Of a DNA stretch of 64,000 nt, positions 44,032-53,253 are shown piece by piece. Under the pieces are notes generated by a model. That model had not been told where the DNA came from. It was given only the letters and a program-made list of their open reading frames with translations, and did no database searches. Every line of letters starts with the position of its first letter. Position 1 is the stretch's first letter. Made by a program: the position numbers and the translations under genes. The DNA comes from Azoarcus sp. TTM-91 (GTDB taxonomy: Bacteria; Pseudomonadota; Gammaproteobacteria; Burkholderiales; Rhodocyclaceae): contig NZ_WUEI01000008.1 of the NCBI RefSeq assembly GCF_012911025.1, forward strand, positions 1 through 64,000, given 5' to 3'.

Positions 44032-46719
44032 TCAATCCTGCAGGGAGAGGACGCCGAGCTTGATGGTGCTGTCGTCCGGGTCGTTGGAGAGTACGAAACC
44101 CAGGCCCTGCACGAAGCGCAGCATGCGCTCGTTGTTGGCGAGGAAAACGCCGTTCATGTAGGTGAGGCCCTTGTTGCGGGCAGTTTCGATGAGGGTGCCC
44201 ATGAGGCGCCGCGCGAGGCCGCGGTGCTGCCAGTCGTCGGCGACTACCACCGCGAACTCGCAAGACTCGCCATCCGGATTCACCGCATAGCGGCAGACAC
44301 CGATTTCCTTCTCCACGCCGTCCTGCTGGACGGTGGCGAGGAAGGCCATCTCGCGGTCGTAGTCGATCTGGGTGAGGCGGGCCACCATGGCCGGCGGCAG
44401 CTCGCGCATGGTGTTCATGAAGCGGTAGTACTTGGTCTCTGCGGAGAGGCCGCGGACGAAGTCGATCTCCAGCTCCGCGTCTTCCGGCTTGATCGGGCGG
44501 ATGGTGATCTCGGTGCCGTCCGGCACCGTCCAGCGGCTGATCAGGTGGGAAGGGTAGGGGTGGATCGCCATGTGGTCGTAGCGATCCGCAGTGGGGGCGA
44601 CGTTCTCCACCACGATACGGGCATCCACCGCCACGGTGCCGGCTTCGTCCACGATCAGTGGGTTGATGTCCAGCGTCGCGATCCACGGCAGCTCGCAGAC
44701 CATCTCCGACACCCGCAGCAGCACCAGCTCCAGCGCCTCCATGTTGATCGGCGGCAGGTTGCGGAACTGGCCGAGCAGGGGATAGACGCGGGTGGAGCGG
44801 ATGAGATCGTGCACCAGGTAGTTGTTCAGCGGCGGCAGCGCGACCGCCAGATCGCGGTTGGCTTCCACCCGGTTGCCGCCTTCGCCGAAGGTGATCACCG
44901 GGCCGAACACCGGGTCGCGGCGCACGCCGACCACCAACTCGCGGCCGTTGCGCTTGAGGATCATCGGCTCGATGGCGACGCCGTTGATGGTGGCGTCCGG
45001 CCGGTTGCGCTTCACCTCGTCGAGGATTTCCTGGTAAGCAGTACGCACCGCCGCCAGGCTGCCCAGGTTGAGGCGCACGCCGCCGGAATCCGATTTGTGG
45101 ATGATGGAAGGAGAGTCGATCTTCATCACCACCGGCAGGCCGATTTCCTCGGCCAGCACCATGGCCTCGGTGGCGGAGCGGGCGATCACGGTCTGCGCGA
45201 TGGGAATGCGGAAGGCGGCTAGCAGCGCCTTGGATTCCATCTCGTTCAGTACATTGCGGCGCTCTGCCAGTGCGGTCTCTATCACCAGCCGCGCGCTTTC
45301 GATGGACGGCGGTGACAGGTGCGACAGCGGCGCCGGCGTCTGCATCAGCAGCTTCTGGTTGCGGTAGTAGGCGGAGATGTGGCTGAACAACTCCACCGCC
45401 GGCTCCGGTGTGCGGAAGGTGGGAATGCCGGCCTCGATGAAGCGGTGGCGGGCCTTGATCACCAGCTCGTCGCCCATCCAGCAGGTCACCACCGGCTTGT
45501 CGGCGGTACGTTCCAGCTCGATCACCGCGTCGGCCACGCCGTCGGGGTCGGTCATCGCCTGCGGCGTCAGCATCACCAGCACGCCATCCACGTTGGGCCC
45601 TTCCAGCACCGCCTGCAGCGCCTTGCGGTAGTGGTCTACGTTGGCATCGCCCAGTACGTCCACCGGGTTGCCGCGCGACCAGTTGGGCGGCAGGCAGGCG
45701 TTGAGCTTCTCCATCGTGCCCTCGGAGAACTCCGACAGCGGAATGCCGAGGTCGCCGGCCCGATCGGCGGCCATCACACCCGGCCCGCCGCCATTGGTGA
45801 TGACGGCCAGGCGGTTGCCGCGCGGGCGGAAATGGGAGAACAGCGCGTTGGCGGCGGAGAACAGCTGACCCATGTTGTACAGCCGGATCACGCCGGCGCG
45901 GCGCAGCGCAGCATCGAACACCGCGTCGTCGCCGACCTGGGCGCCGGAGTGGGACAGGATGGCGCGAGAGACGTCCGGATGGCGGCCCACTTTCATCAGC
46001 AGCACCGGCTTCACCCGCGCCGCGCCGCGCAGCGCGCTCATGAAACGGCGCGCATCCCGGATGCCCTCCACGTAGAGGAAGATGCTCTCGGTGCGCGGGT
46101 CGGAGATCATGTACTCCAGCACTTCGCCGAAGTCGATGTCGGAGGAGGAGCCCAGCGACACCACCGCCGAGAAGCCGACGTTGTTCGGCTTGGCCCAGTC
46201 CAGGATGGCCGCGCACAGCGCGCCGGACTGGGAGATGAGGCCGATCGAGCCCTTGTTCGCCCGCGCATGGGCGAAGGTGGCGTTGAGACCCAGTTCGGGC
46301 CGCATCAGGCCGATGCAGTTGGGCCCCAGCATGCGGATGCGGTGGCGGCGGGCAGCCTCGAGCAGCTTGCGCTCCAGCAGGGCGCCGCGCGGCCCCGCCT
46401 CGGAGAAGCCGGAGGAGAGCACGATGGCCGCGCGCACGCCGGCGCGGCCGCAGGCATCCATCAGCGCCGCCGCTTTTTCCGCCCGTACCGCGATGACCAC
46501 CAGGTCCAGCCGGTGGGGCACATCCTCCACCGATTTGTAACAGGGCACGCCGAGGACTGTCTCGTGGCTCGGGTTGATGGCGAAGAGGCGGCCCTTGTAG
46601 CCCGCTTCCAGCATGTTGCGGATGAGCACGTTGCCGAGCGAGTTTTCCCGCTCGCTGGCGCCGATGATGCCGACTGAGCGCGGCTCGAAGAGGGAGGTGA
46701 GATAGTGTTTTTCTTTCAT
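44032..46719 (-). CDS. Pat/YfiQ-type protein acetyltransferase (acyl-CoA-synthetase-like + GNAT)
   Basis: 895 residues. Domains in order: CoA-binding (~8-135; EPRSVGIIGASERENSLGNV), succinyl-CoA-ligase-like (~150-290; IGLISQSGALCAAILDWAKP) and a second ligase domain. These are followed by ATP-grasp (~480-700; GLPVVMKIDSPSIIHKSDSG) and a C-terminal GNAT domain (~725-890; DDWQHRGLARRLMGTLIETA). This is the layout of Salmonella Pat and E. coli PatZ, which acetylate and inactivate acetyl-CoA synthetase and other enzymes. The start at 46719 removes a Cys/Arg-rich extension without homology. Confidence 0.92.
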   Translation of the reverse strand: MKEKHYLTSLFEPRSVGIIGASERENSLGNVLIRNMLEAGYKGRLFAINPSHETVLGVPCYKSVEDVPHRLDLVVIAVRAEKAAALMDACGRAGVRAAIVLSSGFSEAGPRGALLERKLLEAARRHRIRMLGPNCIGLMRPELGLNATFAHARANKGSIGLISQSGALCAAILDWAKPNNVGFSAVVSLGSSSDIDFGEVLEYMISDPRTESIFLYVEGIRDARRFMSALRGAARVKPVLLMKVGRHPDVSRAILSHSGAQVGDDAVFDAALRRAGVIRLYNMGQLFSAANALFSHFRPRGNRLAVITNGGGPGVMAADRAGDLGIPLSEFSEGTMEKLNACLPPNWSRGNPVDVLGDANVDHYRKALQAVLEGPNVDGVLVMLTPQAMTDPDGVADAVIELERTADKPVVTCWMGDELVIKARHRFIEAGIPTFRTPEPAVELFSHISAYYRNQKLLMQTPAPLSHLSPPSIESARLVIETALAERRNVLNEMESKALLAAFRIPIAQTVIARSATEAMVLAEEIGLPVVMKIDSPSIIHKSDSGGVRLNLGSLAAVRTAYQEILDEVKRNRPDATINGVAIEPMILKRNGRELVVGVRRDPVFGPVITFGEGGNRVEANRDLAVALPPLNNYLVHDLIRSTRVYPLLGQFRNLPPINMEALELVLLRVSEMVCELPWIATLDINPLIVDEAGTVAVDARIVVENVAPTADRYDHMAIHPYPSHLISRWTVPDGTEITIRPIKPEDAELEIDFVRGLSAETKYYRFMNTMRELPPAMVARLTQIDYDREMAFLATVQQDGVEKEIGVCRYAVNPDGESCEFAVVVADDWQHRGLARRLMGTLIETARNKGLTYMNGVFLANNERMLRFVQGLGFVLSNDPDDSTIKLGVLSLQD

Positions 46720-46890
46720 CGGACGACGACCTCGAAGGAAGCGGTTCGAGGCGGGCGGCGCCGTACAGGAAAGCTGCCGGGCGCGCCTCGCCGTGGCGCG
46801 AATTGTACTGCAGTGCACCATGTTGCGTCCTGACAACGCACGCTCACGGTGCATTCCAACGGACTTGCCCGGCCTGCGGCCGTTCCCTGC

Positions 46891-48477
46891 TCAACTTCCC
46901 AGCGTGAAATAGAAGCGCGCGCCCTGTCCGGGTTTCGACTCCGCCCAGATCAGGCCGCCGTGGCGCTGGATGATGCGCTGTACGGTGGCCAGGCCGATGC
47001 CGGTGCCGCTGAACTCCCCACTATTGTGCAGGCGATGGAAGGGCCGGAACAGGTTGGCGGCGAAGGCCATGTCGAAACCGGCGCCATTGTCTTCCACGCA
47101 GAACACGCGGCGATCGCGCTCCCGCTCGGCACGGAAGGAGATGCGCGCCACCGGCTGGCGGGCCGAGAACTTCCAGGCGTTGCGCATGAGGTTCTCGATG
47201 AGGACGCGGGCCAGCGTGCGGTCGGCGGTGACCATCAGCCCGCGGGTGATTTCCACTTCGACGATGCGCTCCGGCTCCTCGGCGCGCAACTCGTCGATCA
47301 CCTGCAGCGCCAGTTCGGAGAGGTCGAAGGTTTCCTTGTGCAGGGACTGGCGGGTGAGGCGGGCCAGTTCGATCAGCGCATCGATGAGATGCGCCATGCG
47401 CTGGGTGGCCTTGCGGATGCGCTCGATGTGGCCGCGGGAAGCCTGGTCCAGCGCGCCGTCCAACTCCTCCTCCAGGATGCGGGCGAAGCCGTCGATGGCG
47501 CGCAGCGGCGCACGCAAGTCGTGCGACACCGAGTAGGAGAAGGCTTCAAGCTCGCGGTTGGACGCTTCCAGTTCGGCGGTGCGCAGCCGCACCCTGGCCT
47601 CCAGCTCCTGGTTCACATTCTTCAGCGTCAGCTCGGCGACCTTGCGGGAGGAGATGTCGTCCAGCGTGCCGGCCAGGCCCTGCGGCATGCCGTCCATGTC
47701 GGTGACCGGCCGGCCGGCGGCCTCTATCCAGCGAATCTCGCCTTCGCGGGTGCGCAGGCGCAGCTCGCAGTTGCATTCAGGCAGTTCGCCATTGCCGACC
47801 TTGGCCAGCTTGGTCTGGGCTTCCTCGCGGTCGTCCGGGTGCAGGAAATCCACCAGCGGCTTGCCCAAGCTCTGTTCGACGCGATAGCCGCTGATGGTCT
47901 GCCAGAAGCGGTTGAGGAAGGTGAGGCGGCCGTCGGGATCGGTGCGGAAGATGACCTCATTCACCGACTCCACCACCTCCGAATAGCGCTGCTGGCTCTC
48001 CTGCAACGCGCGGGCGGTCACGATCCGCTCGGTCACATCGCGGCCTATGCCGTGATAGCCGAGGAAAGTGCCCTTGCGCATCAGCGGGCGGCCAAGCAGC
48101 TCAAGGTGGTGGATGCGGCCATCCGCGCCGCGCAGCGCCAGCGTGCGGGTGACCGGCTCGCGTTTTTCGATGCGCTCCCGGTAAGTGATCCAGGTGGCGG
48201 AAGTGGCGTCCACCCAGGGCAGTTCCCAGGGACGCAAGCCGATCAGGTCGGCCGGCACCAGGCCGGTACGGTTGCGCAGGCCCTCGCCGACCCGGGTGTA
48301 GCGATGCGAGACATCGGTGCTCCATGACCAGTCCGAGGCCAGGTCCACCAGTTCCGCGAGCGCGTGGGGATCGCCTTCCTCGCCCACCCTGGCTGCGGTA
48401 CGACGGCGATCCACCAATAAACCGAGCGCGATACCCGTCAGCAAGGTCAGGAGAAACAGGAGATAAGACCACATCAT
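46891..48477 (-). CDS. PAS-domain sensor histidine kinase
   Basis: 528 residues. One N-terminal membrane helix (MMWSYLLFLLTLLTGIALGL) is followed by two PAS domains (~45-165 and ~175-290; LVDLASDWSWSTDVSHRYTR, VVESVNEVIFRTDPDGRLTF). A short coiled coil leads to HisKA (~312-375; SYSVSHDLRAPLRAIDGFAR with the phospho-accepting His) and HATPase_c (~415-525; LIENLMRNAWKFSARQPVAR, GTGIGLATVQRIIQRHGG). There is almost no periplasmic loop, so the signal is probably cytoplasmic or in the membrane. No response regulator gene is adjacent, so its partner is encoded elsewhere. Confidence 0.92.
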   Translation of the reverse strand: MMWSYLLFLLTLLTGIALGLLVDRRRTAARVGEEGDPHALAELVDLASDWSWSTDVSHRYTRVGEGLRNRTGLVPADLIGLRPWELPWVDATSATWITYRERIEKREPVTRTLALRGADGRIHHLELLGRPLMRKGTFLGYHGIGRDVTERIVTARALQESQQRYSEVVESVNEVIFRTDPDGRLTFLNRFWQTISGYRVEQSLGKPLVDFLHPDDREEAQTKLAKVGNGELPECNCELRLRTREGEIRWIEAAGRPVTDMDGMPQGLAGTLDDISSRKVAELTLKNVNQELEARVRLRTAELEASNRELEAFSYSVSHDLRAPLRAIDGFARILEEELDGALDQASRGHIERIRKATQRMAHLIDALIELARLTRQSLHKETFDLSELALQVIDELRAEEPERIVEVEITRGLMVTADRTLARVLIENLMRNAWKFSARQPVARISFRAERERDRRVFCVEDNGAGFDMAFAANLFRPFHRLHNSGEFSGTGIGLATVQRIIQRHGGLIWAESKPGQGARFYFTLGS

Positions 48478-48798
48478 CGCTACGGGGAGGAAGGCCTTGA
48501 GAGGCCGGCCCGGGCAAGCGCTGCATCCACCTGGCTCGCCGTGCCGGCGCGTTATCGATTCAGTATCCAGTGCCCGCGCGAACCGGGCCGCCATCTCTAT
48601 AACATAGTTCCAGCCCGGTCGGGACGATCCCCGGCCAGTGCAACGGGCGGCTCCCGCAGCCGAGGCGGCGGACGGGCTTGCTAGAATCCAGGCGCTTCCC
48701 GGCCTGGCGCCGGAATCACCCGCCGGCGGCCTTCTCTTTCCAACAGGGCTGGCGCCGCCAGCTCCCGAGTTGCGCCCTTCCTTTCCGAGGATTGCTTT
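48478..48798. promoter_or_regulatory. Divergent spacer, sensor kinase / methyltransferase
   Basis: 321 bases with no gene. A -10-like TAGAAT lies at 48682-48687 for the plus strand with a poor -35. An AT-rich CTCTATAACATAG near 48596-48608 is the best -10 region for the minus-strand kinase. CGAGGA at 48786-48791 is the ribosome site of the methyltransferase. No repeats or RNA were recognised. Confidence 0.35.
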
Positions 48799-49347
48799 AT
48801 GCATACCAGCCTGGCCACCCCTTCGCCCTGGGTGACCCGCTTCGCCCCCTTGATCGCCGCCGGCGGCGAGGTTCTTGATTACGCCTGCGGCGGCGGGCGG
48901 CATGCCCGCTGGCTGGCGCAGCGCGGTTTCCGGGTGGAAGCGGTCGACAAAGACGGCGTGGCGCTGGAGTTGCTGCAAGGCGTTCCTCACCTGCACACCT
49001 GCCAGGCCGATCTGGAGCAGGCGCCCTGGCCATACGGTGGCCGCCGCTTCGATGCGGTAGTGGTATGCAACTACCTGTTCCGGCCGCGCTTCGATCTCAT
49101 GCTGGCGATGCTGTCCCAGGGCGGGGTGCTGATCTACGAGACCTTCATGCAGGGCAATGAGCGCTTCGGCAAGCCCAGCAACCCGGATTTCCTGCTTGCG
49201 CCGAACGAGTTGCTGGCGCGCCTGGGGCAGGGCTGGAACATCGTCGCCTTCGAACAAGGGGAAGTGGAGACGCCCAAGCCAGCGGTGATACAGCGCGTCT
49301 GCGCGATCCGGGGCGAGGGCAGGGAGGCGGTCAAACTCGGTCGATGA
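48799..49347 (+). CDS. SAM-dependent methyltransferase
   Basis: 182 residues, class I Rossmann methyltransferase of the TehB/UbiE-like small type. Motif I is [20 protein letters not shown], followed by the acidic residue in VEAVDKD, the aspartate in [12 protein letters not shown], and [19 protein letters not shown]. Downstream, [20 protein letters not shown] carries a conserved-looking patch shared with tellurite-resistance-like methyltransferases. Substrate unknown. It is followed by ohrR after 46 bases that contain the ohrR operator. Confidence 0.85.
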   Translation: MHTSLATPSPWVTRFAPLIAAGGEVLDYACGGGRHARWLAQRGFRVEAVDKDGVALELLQGVPHLHTCQADLEQAPWPYGGRRFDAVVVCNYLFRPRFDLMLAMLSQGGVLIYETFMQGNERFGKPSNPDFLLAPNELLARLGQGWNIVAFEQGEVETPKPAVIQRVCAIRGEGREAVKLGR

Positions 49348-49360
49348 CACGAAAAATTTG

Positions 49361-49385
49361 CTATTTAATCGCGCACGATATAAAT
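49361..49385. promoter_or_regulatory. OhrR operator upstream of ohrR
   Basis: CTATTTAATCGCG at 49361-49373 matches 12 of 13 bases of the site before ohr. It lies in an imperfect palindrome, ATTTA-N13-TAAAT (49363-49385), which ends 8 bases before the ohrR start codon. OhrR repressors bind AT-rich dyads and repress their own gene and ohr. Confidence 0.72.
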
Positions 49386-49393
49386 TGCCCACC

Positions 49394-49846
49394 ATGACAA
49401 CAGCGGAAAAGACCACACCCTCGCTGCTTCTCGATCACCAGCTTTGCTTCGCGCTCTATTCCACCGCGCTGGCGATGAACAAGGTGTATCGCAAGTTGCT
49501 GAAGGATCTGGACCTGACCTATCCCCAGTACCTGGTGATGATGGTGTTGTGGGAACGTGATGGGGTGACGGTTTCCGAGATCGGCGAACGCCTCTTCCTG
49601 GATTCTGCGACCTTGACGCCCTTGCTCAAGCGTCTCGAAGCGGCCGCCCTGTTGAGCCGGCAGCGGGCCGCCAGCGATGAGCGCCAGGTCATCATCACCC
49701 TGACTCCGGCAGGGCGGGCGTTGAAGGAGAGGGCGACCGCAGTGCCGGCAGGGGTGTTGTGCGCCACCGATTGCGAGCCGGACCAACTGCTCGGCCTGAA
49801 GAATGAGCTGGAAAGCCTCAGACGCAAGCTGATGCGCAGCAGCTAG
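49394..49846 (+). CDS. ohrR: Organic hydroperoxide-sensing repressor OhrR (MarR family)
   Basis: 150 residues. The MarR fold has the redox-sensing Cys18 in [20 protein letters not shown]. The winged helix-turn-helix lies at ~55-110 ([40 protein letters not shown]). A second Cys near the C-terminus ([12 protein letters not shown]) may form the intersubunit disulfide seen in two-Cys OhrR proteins. Peroxide oxidation should release it from the two operators flanking this gene and induce ohr. The ATG at 49394 gives the standard N-terminus. Confidence 0.95.
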   Translation: MTTAEKTTPSLLLDHQLCFALYSTALAMNKVYRKLLKDLDLTYPQYLVMMVLWERDGVTVSEIGERLFLDSATLTPLLKRLEAAALLSRQRAASDERQVIITLTPAGRALKERATAVPAGVLCATDCEPDQLLGLKNELESLRRKLMRSS

Positions 49847-49860
49847 ATTTCGATTTTTTT

Positions 49861-49897
49861 GCGCATTTAACTAGCGCGCTATTTAATAGCGTTTAAC
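49861..49897. promoter_or_regulatory. OhrR operator upstream of ohr
   Basis: CGCTATTTAATAGCG (49877-49891) is a perfect palindrome with 7-bp arms around a central T. It overlaps a second palindrome, TAGCGCGCTA (49872-49881), and an upstream GCGCATTTAACTA. The core repeats the sequence found before ohrR. It sits 60 bases before the ohr start, where it would cover the promoter. Confidence 0.85.
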
Positions 49898-49950
49898 AAC
49901 CCCGGCTCATACGCATGGTGCCGGTTCATCCCCCTAGACAGGAGTTCGTC

Positions 49951-50376
49951 ATGTCCATCGAAAAAGTCCTCTACCGCGCCGCTGCAACCGCCACTGGCGG
50001 CCGTGACGGTCGCGCCCAGTCCTCCGACGGCGTGCTGGACATCAGATTGACCACGCCGCGTGAGCTGGGCGGCGCTGGCGGAGAGGGAACCAACCCGGAG
50101 CAGCTTTTCGCCGCCGGCTATTCGGCCTGCTTTCTAGGGGCCCTGAAATTCGTCGCCGCGCGGGAGAAGGTGGCGCTGCCGGCGGAGGCCAGGATAGAAG
50201 GTCAGGTCGGCATAGGCGCCATCCCCACTGGTTTTGGCATCGAGGTGGAACTTCGAATCTCGCTGCCGGGCGTGGACGCTGGCGTTGCTGAGGACCTGGT
50301 GAAGAAAGCGCACGTCGTGTGCCCGTACTCGAATGCCACCCGCGGCAATATCGATGTGACGCTCACGCTGGTCTGA
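49951..50376 (+). CDS. ohr: Organic hydroperoxide resistance peroxidase Ohr
   Basis: 141 residues of the OsmC/Ohr family. Both catalytic cysteines are present: Cys60 in [15 protein letters not shown] and Cys124 in [13 protein letters not shown]. Arg18 and Glu50, which polarise the peroxidatic Cys, are present too. The enzyme reduces organic and fatty-acid hydroperoxides with lipoylated proteins as electron donors. AGGAG lies 8 bases upstream of ATG. Paired with ohrR and a shared operator, so it is very likely peroxide-inducible. Confidence 0.97.
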   Translation: MSIEKVLYRAAATATGGRDGRAQSSDGVLDIRLTTPRELGGAGGEGTNPEQLFAAGYSACFLGALKFVAAREKVALPAEARIEGQVGIGAIPTGFGIEVELRISLPGVDAGVAEDLVKKAHVVCPYSNATRGNIDVTLTLV

Positions 50377-50419
50377 TGCACCCCACTGGCCGGGCCAGGC
50401 GCCTGGCCAGCGGTCTCAA

Positions 50420-51487
50420 TCAGCCGGCAGGGCCCTCGCCGAGCCGGGCGACGAGGATGTCCTCGGCCAGGCGGGCAATGCCGGCAGCCGAGAGATCATC
50501 GGTGATGAAGCGCGGCGCGCTGGTGAAAGCGCTGAAATGGCTGGCCTGCGAGCGCCGGTAGAGCGGGTCGTAGTGCAGATCCATCAGTTCGCCGAAAAGC
50601 TGCGGCAAGGCGCGGGCCTCGGCCAGCGCCAGCCAGCGCGAGATGGTCTCCTTGCTCTGCAGTTCCTTCAGCCGTTCAAGGCGGGCCTGCAGGGCGCCCA
50701 CATCGTCACCCAGATAGGCGTAGTCCCTCACGAGAAAGGCCAGACGGGCATCGCGGCTCGCTTCCAGCACGGCACAGGGCGCCGCACGCATTGCCCGCAC
50801 CAGCGCTTCCGGCAGCTGGATACGGCCGATCTTGCGGCTTTCGGCCTCCACGAACACTGGGCGGCCCGCATCGAATCCTCGCATGGCATGATGCAGCAAG
50901 GTCTCGAAGGCCTTCTGGCCAGGCTGTTCTGTGCCTGGAATGGCCCCCAGCACCGAGCCCTTGTGCTGCGCCAGCGCTTCCAGGTCCAGCACTTGCGCGC
51001 CGCGGCCGGCCAGCGCTTCCAGCACCCGCGTCTTGGCGCTGCCGGTAGGGCCGCAGAGGACGACGAAGCGCAATACCGATGCCAGCCCGCCCACCCCCTC
51101 GATGACGTGGTTGCGGTAGGTCTTGTAACCGCCTTCCAGCTGGCAGGCATCCCAGCCAACCATGCGCATCCAGGTGACGAAGGAGCCACTGCGCATGCCA
51201 CCGCGCCAGCAGTACAGCAACGGGCGCCAGTTCTTCGGCTTGTCGGCAAGGTGGCCGGCGAGGTGGCGGGCGATGTTCTCCGCCACCATTGCGCCCCCCA
51301 CCCGGCGGGCTTCGAAGGCGGAGACCTGTTTGTACAGGGTGCCGACGATGATGCGCTGCTGGTTGTCCAGCACCGGCAGGTTGATCGCGCCGGGGATGTG
51401 GTCTTCGGCGAACTCGGCCGATGTCCGGGCGTCGATGATCTCGTCAAAGGAAGACAGCTGTGCTACGGTCGCAACGCCTTTACGCAT
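50420..51487 (-). CDS. mnmH: tRNA 2-selenouridine synthase MnmH (SelU/YbbB)
   Basis: 355 residues. An N-terminal rhodanese domain has catalytic Cys93 in [20 protein letters not shown], and the C-terminal P-loop domain has GPTGSAKT at 146-153. It replaces sulfur with selenium in the wobble 2-thiouridine of tRNAs for Lys, Glu and Gln through a geranylated intermediate, using selenophosphate. The ATG at 51487 lies 39 bases from the divergent selD start, so supply and use of selenophosphate are encoded side by side. Longer in-frame starts overlap selD. Confidence 0.95.
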   Translation of the reverse strand: MRKGVATVAQLSSFDEIIDARTSAEFAEDHIPGAINLPVLDNQQRIIVGTLYKQVSAFEARRVGGAMVAENIARHLAGHLADKPKNWRPLLYCWRGGMRSGSFVTWMRMVGWDACQLEGGYKTYRNHVIEGVGGLASVLRFVVLCGPTGSAKTRVLEALAGRGAQVLDLEALAQHKGSVLGAIPGTEQPGQKAFETLLHHAMRGFDAGRPVFVEAESRKIGRIQLPEALVRAMRAAPCAVLEASRDARLAFLVRDYAYLGDDVGALQARLERLKELQSKETISRWLALAEARALPQLFGELMDLHYDPLYRRSQASHFSAFTSAPRFITDDLSAAGIARLAEDILVARLGEGPAG

Positions 51488-51526
51488 ACTTTCGGGCGCC
51501 GGTTCCGGCTTCCCCGCCTCGTTCTC

Positions 51527-52567
51527 ATGGATCAAATCAAACTCACCCAATTTTCCCACGGCGGCGGCTGCGGCTGCAAAATCGCGCCCGGTGTGCTGAG
51601 CGATCTGCTCGCCCGCATGCCGGCCGGCGTGCTACCGGCAGACCTGCTGGTTGGCACCGACACTGCGGATGACGCCGCGGTCTATCGCCTGAACGACCGC
51701 CAGGCAGTAGTCGCCACCACCGATTTCTTCACCCCCATCGTCGACGATCCCTATGACTTCGGCCGCATCGCTGCGACCAATGCGCTGTCCGACGTCTACG
51801 CCATGGGCGGCACACCCATCATGGCGCTGGCCATCGTCGGCATGCCGCTGGACAAGCTGCCGCCGGAGGTGATCGGCCGCATCCTGGAAGGCGGCGCCTC
51901 CGTCTGCCGGGAGGCCGGCATTCCGGTCGCCGGCGGCCATTCCATCGATGTGCTGGAGCCCATCTACGGCCTGGTCGGCATCGGCGTGGTCGATCCGGCG
52001 CGGGTACGTACCAACGCGGGCGCGCGTGAAGACGACGTGCTGCTGCTGAGCAAGCCGCTGGGTGTGGGCATTCTCTCCGCCGGGCTGAAGAAAGGCATCC
52101 TGTCGCCCGAGGGCTACGCCGAGATGGTGAAGTGGACGACGACGCTGAACCGCGTCGGCGCGCGCATGGCCGACATCGATGGTGTGCACGCGGTTACTGA
52201 CGTCACCGGCTTCGGCCTCGCCGGCCACCTGCTGGAGATGTGTCGCGGCGCGAACCTGGAAGCACGGCTGGAGTTCGACCGCCTGCCGGTCATCGACGAA
52301 GCGCTGCGCCTGGTGCGCGACGGCGTCGCCACCGGCGCCTCCACCCGCAATTGGGCGAGCTACGGCGCTTCGGTGGCACTGCCGCAGGATGCGGAGGAGT
52401 GGAAACGCAAGCTGGTCACCGATCCGCAGACGTCCGGCGGCCTACTGATCGCCTGCGCGGAATCCGCGGTGGCGGAAGTGCAGGCAGCTATCGAGGAAGT
52501 GCAGGGCGACAGCAGCGCCGTCATAGGCCGCATGGCGGCGGGTGAGGCGAGGGTGGTGGTCGGCTGA
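51527..52567 (+). CDS. selD: Selenide, water dikinase SelD
   Basis: 346 residues. The N-terminal active site is HGGGCGCKIAPG, with Cys15, Cys17 and Lys18 at the positions of the E. coli catalytic motif. It uses cysteine, not selenocysteine, because the codon is TGC. ATP-binding blocks are DDAAVYRLNDRQAVVATTDF and PIVAGGHSIDVLEP-like VAGGHSIDVLEPIYGLVGIG. The product makes selenophosphate for MnmH and possibly SelA. It is divergent from mnmH, and a clear terminator follows 22 bases after the stop. Confidence 0.96.
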   Translation: MDQIKLTQFSHGGGCGCKIAPGVLSDLLARMPAGVLPADLLVGTDTADDAAVYRLNDRQAVVATTDFFTPIVDDPYDFGRIAATNALSDVYAMGGTPIMALAIVGMPLDKLPPEVIGRILEGGASVCREAGIPVAGGHSIDVLEPIYGLVGIGVVDPARVRTNAGAREDDVLLLSKPLGVGILSAGLKKGILSPEGYAEMVKWTTTLNRVGARMADIDGVHAVTDVTGFGLAGHLLEMCRGANLEARLEFDRLPVIDEALRLVRDGVATGASTRNWASYGASVALPQDAEEWKRKLVTDPQTSGGLLIACAESAVAEVQAAIEEVQGDSSAVIGRMAAGEARVVVG

Positions 52568-52588
52568 ACCGACCGAGACTTTCTTGAA

Positions 52589-52621
52589 GAGGCGCCGAAA
52601 GGCGCCTCGGTGTTTTTTTTT
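52589..52621 (+). terminator. Intrinsic terminator after selD
   Basis: GAGGCGCC and GGCGCCTC form an 8-bp stem with a GAAA loop (52589-52608), and GGTG followed by nine T completes it. It serves selD and lies just before the convergent tesA stop. Confidence 0.95.
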
Positions 52622-52632
52622 GCCCTTAGCCC

Positions 52633-53253
52633 TTACTTTGCGGCGCGGGAGCCAAGCAAGGGCTTCAACCCTTGCCACACGGTTTCCAGGATGGCGGACT
52701 GGGCAGCTGCAGTCGGGTGCGCACCATCGGCCTGGAACCATTCGGCCTTGTCGGCGAAGCCTTCCAGCAGGAAGGGCACATGGGCGATCTTCTCGCTGCC
52801 CGCGACATCAACGAAAGCCTGGCTGAAGTTGCGGGTGTAGGCGGGACCGTAGTTGGGCGGCATCTGCATGCCCACCATCAGCACCCGGGCGCCGGCGGCC
52901 TTGGAAGCCTGCACCATCGCGCGCAGGTTATCCGCCATCAGCGCGGGCTTCAGTCCGCGCAGGCCATCGTTGGCACCCAGTTCAAGGATGACGATGTCCG
53001 GCTTGTGCCTTTGCAGGGCGGCCGGCAGGCGGGAGCGGCCACCGGCGGAGGTCTCGCCGGAAACGCTGCCATTGACGACCTCGTGGCGGAAACCTTCCTG
53101 CGCCAGGCGCGTCTGCAACAGGGTGGGCCAGGCCTCGCCGCTCTTCAGTCCGTAGCCGGCGGAGAGGCTGTCGCCCCACACCAGGATGGTTGCCGCTTGC
53201 GCGGAGCCAGCAAAGACAACGAACAAGAAGGTCAAGATGGATCGCAGCGGCAT
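52633..53253 (-). CDS. tesA: Periplasmic acyl-CoA thioesterase/lysophospholipase TesA
   Basis: 206 residues, an SGNH/GDSL hydrolase. The signal peptide is PLRSILTFLFVVFAGSAQA. Block I is WGDSLSAGYGL with catalytic Ser29; block III is LELGANDGLRG; block V is DGAHPTA with Asp and His. It hydrolyses long-chain acyl-CoA and lysophospholipids in the periplasm. The ATG at 53253 is preceded by GGAG; a second ATG 12 bases earlier is possible. Its 5' end overlaps the divergent ABC ATPase gene, the same pairing seen for tesA and ybbA in E. coli. Confidence 0.94.
   Translation of the reverse strand: MPLRSILTFLFVVFAGSAQAATILVWGDSLSAGYGLKSGEAWPTLLQTRLAQEGFRHEVVNGSVSGETSAGGRSRLPAALQRHKPDIVILELGANDGLRGLKPALMADNLRAMVQASKAAGARVLMVGMQMPPNYGPAYTRNFSQAFVDVAGSEKIAHVPFLLEGFADKAEWFQADGAHPTAAAQSAILETVWQGLKPLLGSRAAK

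Noticed and set aside
50393-50408. Terminator between ohr and mnmH
   Set aside because: GGCCAGGCGCCTGGCC is a perfect 16-base palindrome, but it has no loop and no T-run, so termination is not supported.
51527-51600. Selenocysteine-containing SelD
   Set aside because: The active-site codons are TGC, not TGA, so both are cysteine; no SECIS-like reading is needed.
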